Source: Oscillospiraceae bacterium (lineage in GTDB: Bacteria; Bacillota; Clostridia; Oscillospirales; Ruminococcaceae). Taken from it: DNA of 8,180 nucleotides. The DNA is taken from contig JAHHUA010000073.1 of the NCBI GenBank assembly GCA_020024235.1, positions 1 through 8,180 of the forward strand, read 5' to 3'. This document shows, one piece after another, positions 6,606-8,180 of this stretch. The notes beneath the pieces were generated by a model. That model was not told the DNA's origin. It saw nothing but the letters and a program-made list of their open reading frames with translations, and searched no databases. The stretch's first letter is position 1; each line of letters begins with the position of its first letter. The position numbers were made by a program, and so were the translations under genes.

Positions 6606-7631
6606 TTATTCTTCATATACATCTGAAAGAAGTTTCGACAACCTATCGGAAAAATAATCAAGATAAGAAATTATTTTTGAATAGTCAACTCTCATAGGAC
6701 TTACTAATCCAACCGCACCTGAAGAATGATCTCCTATATGATATTTTTTTACAAATACCGAAGCTGCGGTAAGTTCCATTCTTTTGTTTTCTTTTCCTAT
6801 CATAAGTTCTGCTTCACCATGGCAGCTGTCTATTATCTCCTGCATATCCTTTTTGCTGTCCAAAAGTCCAAACAATTCATATGCCATAGGTGATAATTCC
6901 TCATATGCCAGCAGATTGTTAAGACCTGCCACATAATACTGACCATCGGCAATTTCTTTACAAAGTTCACTTATTCCGCTTATCAGCGGTGTGAATACTC
7001 TGGAATATTCTCCAAGTGAAATTGCCACAGAATTTAAAAAGCTGTCAGAAATATCTTTTATGCTTTTGCCAATCAAAACCGAGTTGCAAAAAGCCTTAAA
7101 AAACTTTAGAATTTGTTCGGTAACTTCAAAATCCACTCGGCATACTTTATTTTTAATAACACCGCTGGATGCCATTAAAATCATTATAACCGTGGTTCTG
7201 CCTGCTGCCAAAATTTCTATTTTTTTTACCTTTATACTTCTCGGTGTGTTGGTGCTGGAAAATGCGGCACAATTTGTAATTCCTGCTATGACAAAAGCCG
7301 CATCCTGCAAAAGTTTATCAGGGTCGGGATTTCTGATATTAAACAATGCATCAAATCTGCATATATCTTTATCAGAAAGTTTTTCTGTCTGCATTAAATT
7401 GTCCACATATGTCCTGTATCCCAAATGGGACGGCATTCTGCCTGCGGAAGTATGGGGCTGTTCCAAAAGTCCCATATCAAAAAGTCCTGCCATGTCATTT
7501 CTGACAGTTGCCGGAGAAACCTTATTATCCAGCATATTGGCAACACATTTTGAACCCACAGGCTCTCCCGTGTTGATGTAGGTTTCTACTATATTGAGAA
7601 GAACCTGCATTTTTCTGTCATCAATTTGCAA
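6606..7631 (-). CDS. hrcA: Heat-inducible transcription repressor HrcA
   Basis: HrcA is a dimeric repressor that binds CIRCE and blocks heat-shock operons; its folding depends on the GroE chaperonin, so heat stress relieves repression. The product is 341 residues, normal for the family. I start at TTG 7631-7629 because AAGAGGTG lies 8 bases upstream and the product then begins MQIDDRK, like other HrcA proteins. A GTG at 7640 is in frame, but it lies within that ribosome binding site. The N-terminal winged helix spans about 1-75, with VSPATVRNDM at 38-47 as the recognition region and AGRMPSHLGYRTYVD at 63-77. The GAF-like and dimerisation regions follow. The C-terminal SSGAVGLVSPMRVDYSKI stretch is typical. 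As first gene behind two CIRCE sites it is almost certainly autoregulated. Confidence 0.96.
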   Translation of the reverse strand: MQIDDRKMQVLLNIVETYINTGEPVGSKCVANMLDNKVSPATVRNDMAGLFDMGLLEQPHTSAGRMPSHLGYRTYVDNLMQTEKLSDKDICRFDALFNIRNPDPDKLLQDAAFVIAGITNCAAFSSTNTPRSIKVKKIEILAAGRTTVIMILMASSGVIKNKVCRVDFEVTEQILKFFKAFCNSVLIGKSIKDISDSFLNSVAISLGEYSRVFTPLISGISELCKEIADGQYYVAGLNNLLAYEELSPMAYELFGLLDSKKDMQEIIDSCHGEAELMIGKENKRMELTAASVFVKKYHIGDHSSGAVGLVSPMRVDYSKIISYLDYFSDRLSKLLSDVYEE

Positions 7632-7649
7632 AACTTTCACCTCTTATTC

Positions 7650-7676
7650 TTAGCACTCTTATACTATGAGTGCCAG
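7650..7676 (-). promoter_or_regulatory. CIRCE operator, promoter-proximal copy
   Basis: TTAGCACTC, a 9-base spacer, then GAGTGCCAG matches the CIRCE consensus TTAGCACTC-N9-GAGTGCTAA at 16 of 18 arm positions. It begins at about the predicted transcription start of the heat-shock operon and ends 18 bases before the hrcA start codon, the classical position where HrcA blocks transcription and the repeat also sits in the 5' leader. Confidence 0.92.
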
Positions 7677-7683
7677 TGTCTAT

Positions 7684-7712
7684 AATTTACCATGGAATCT
7701 TCCAAATGTCAA
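7684..7712 (-). promoter_or_regulatory. Sigma-A promoter of the hrcA-grpE-dnaK-dnaJ operon
   Basis: On the minus strand a perfect -35 TTGACA (7712-7707) is followed after 17 bases by TAAATT (7689-7684), with TG one base upstream making an extended -10. The predicted start lies near 7676, at the edge of the proximal CIRCE. Confidence 0.85.
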
Positions 7713-7740
7713 TAGACTTAACAATTTATTAACAATTAAT

Positions 7741-7767
7741 TTAGCACTCATTAACTTTAAGTGCTAA
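7741..7767 (-). promoter_or_regulatory. CIRCE operator, upstream copy
   Basis: TTAGCACTC, spacer ATTAACTTT, then AAGTGCTAA matches CIRCE at 17 of 18 arm positions, better than the proximal copy. It lies 28 bases upstream of the -35 box and 91 bases centre to centre from the other CIRCE, so the two operators bracket the promoter. Confidence 0.88.
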
Positions 7768-7829
7768 ACAGAAATATTATAGCCTTATTTTTTAATAATT
7801 AAACAGTTATATAGTCTGTTTTCACAAAA

Positions 7830-7868
7830 TAAGATACAGCTTTTCACCTTTTAAAAAACTGTATCTTA
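7830..7868 (-). terminator. Probable intrinsic terminator for minus-strand transcription entering from the right
   Basis: TAAGATACAG (7830-7839) and CTGTATCTTA (7859-7868) form a perfect 10-bp stem, with T and A runs inside that can extend it. On the minus strand the stem is followed by TTTTGTG, a short U-tract; on the plus strand there is none. It would end any transcript coming from beyond 7906 before the hrcA promoter region. Confidence 0.5.
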
Positions 7869-7905
7869 ATTCTGCTGCTTTTAATTTTGTTATACCACTG
7901 TTTTT

Positions 7906-8037
7906 TCAAAAAACATTAATAGGATTTTTATAATATCTGTATTCAATTAAATTTCCTTTTATACTCTTTTTGCCCACATATACATCTTTTTCAGTAGCTT
8001 CTGAGGATTTCATTGCCAAAAACATTTCATCTTTCAT
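7906..8037 (-). CDS. Possible 43-residue small protein, unrecognised
   Basis: A frame from ATG 8037-8035 to TGA 7908-7906 encodes 43 residues beginning MKDEMFLAMKSSEATEK and ending YRYYKNPINVF. The composition is protein-like (charged first half, basic and aromatic second half), and a terminator-like hairpin lies 37 bases after the stop. Against it, there is no Shine-Dalgarno sequence before this ATG or the internal ATGs, and an in-frame TAA lies two codons upstream. It could be a real small gene, a remnant of a decayed gene, or chance. I do not recognise a family. Confidence 0.25.
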   Translation of the reverse strand: MKDEMFLAMKSSEATEKDVYVGKKSIKGNLIEYRYYKNPINVF

Positions 8038-8115
8038 TATTTATTTTATCATAATTACCATCATCCTCTGGCTTGTTTTAAAGCATAAAACATTATTTTT
8101 ATTACAACTATATAA

Positions 8116-8149
8116 ATGCCCGTTTCCACAACAGCTTGGAAACGGGTAT
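8116..8149. terminator. Strong hairpin near the right edge, possible terminator
   Basis: CCCGTTTCCA (8119-8128) and TGGAAACGGG (8137-8146) form a perfect 10-bp stem with an 8-base loop, extended by three more pairs including one wobble. Both flanks are AT-rich but lack a clean U-tract (CATTTATATAG on the minus strand, TATATATTTG on the plus). It may end a minus-strand gene lying just beyond the window. Confidence 0.45.
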
Positions 8150-8180
8150 ATATTTGCTGAAAGTTCTTCTTATCTTGTTT

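Larger units (their letters stand above)
7768..8180. other. Intergenic region upstream of hrcA with no confident gene
   Basis: This 413-base AT-rich stretch has no long frame. It contains two hairpins (7830-7868 and 8116-8149) and one weak 43-codon minus-strand frame (7906-8037), listed separately. A minus-strand frame open from the right edge to a TGA near 8062 reads through the second hairpin and looks accidental. No tRNA, CRISPR or long repeat was seen. Confidence 0.5.

Noticed and set aside
6991..7581. 196-codon plus-strand frame opposite hrcA
   Set aside because: It is the complement of a well-conserved HrcA, has no convincing initiation signal, and matches no family I recognise.
309..7631. 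Genome-wide reassignment of TGA to Trp or Gly
   Set aside because: TGG encodes Trp in several genes (for example the C26 WHPE motif and the second nitrilase-like gene), and only one internal TGA occurs in about 2,300 codons. A reassigned code would show many.
8063..8180. Minus-strand frame open from the right edge (about 39 codons ending QARG)
   Set aside because: It reads straight through a strong hairpin, has no recognisable content, and a short open frame in AT-rich DNA is expected by chance.

Overview
This is a low-GC, AT-rich window of the kind found in Firmicutes, most likely class Clostridia. Three things point there: the gene order hrcA-grpE-dnaK-dnaJ behind CIRCE operators, strong AGGAGG-type ribosome binding sites, and a DnaK without the extra N-terminal insert of proteobacterial DnaK. 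TGG is used for tryptophan in several genes, so the genetic code looks standard. Species cannot be named from the sequence.

Layout, left to right. Positions 1-126 hold the start of an unrecognised gene on the minus strand that runs off the left edge. It is divergent from a three-gene plus-strand operon driven by a promoter at 245-273. That operon (309-2787) encodes two neighbouring nitrilase-fold proteins that both lack the catalytic cysteine, followed by a class I glutamine amidotransferase-like hydrolase of the PuuD/peptidase C26 family with its active-site residues intact. A strong bidirectional hairpin terminator (2791-2831) separates this operon from the convergent heat-shock operon.

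The minus strand from 7631 down to 2833 is the heat-shock operon: HrcA repressor, GrpE nucleotide exchange factor, DnaK (Hsp70) and DnaJ (Hsp40). GrpE and DnaJ are the co-chaperones that drive the DnaK ATPase cycle, and HrcA represses the operon through CIRCE. Two CIRCE inverted repeats flank a clear extended -10 sigma-A promoter at 7684-7712. A strong stem-loop lies between dnaK and dnaJ.

The most striking feature is in dnaJ. An in-frame TGA at 3004-3006 interrupts an otherwise intact 389-codon frame at a position where DnaJ proteins usually carry glycine. The remaining 56 codons read on perfectly as the DnaJ C-terminus and end in a tandem TGA-TAA. A fresh nonsense mutation, a sequence error or readthrough would all look like this.

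Positions 7768-8180 contain no confident gene. They hold two hairpins and a weak 43-codon minus-strand frame. Five of the seven complete genes appear to start with TTG, each chosen because a Shine-Dalgarno sequence sits at the right distance.
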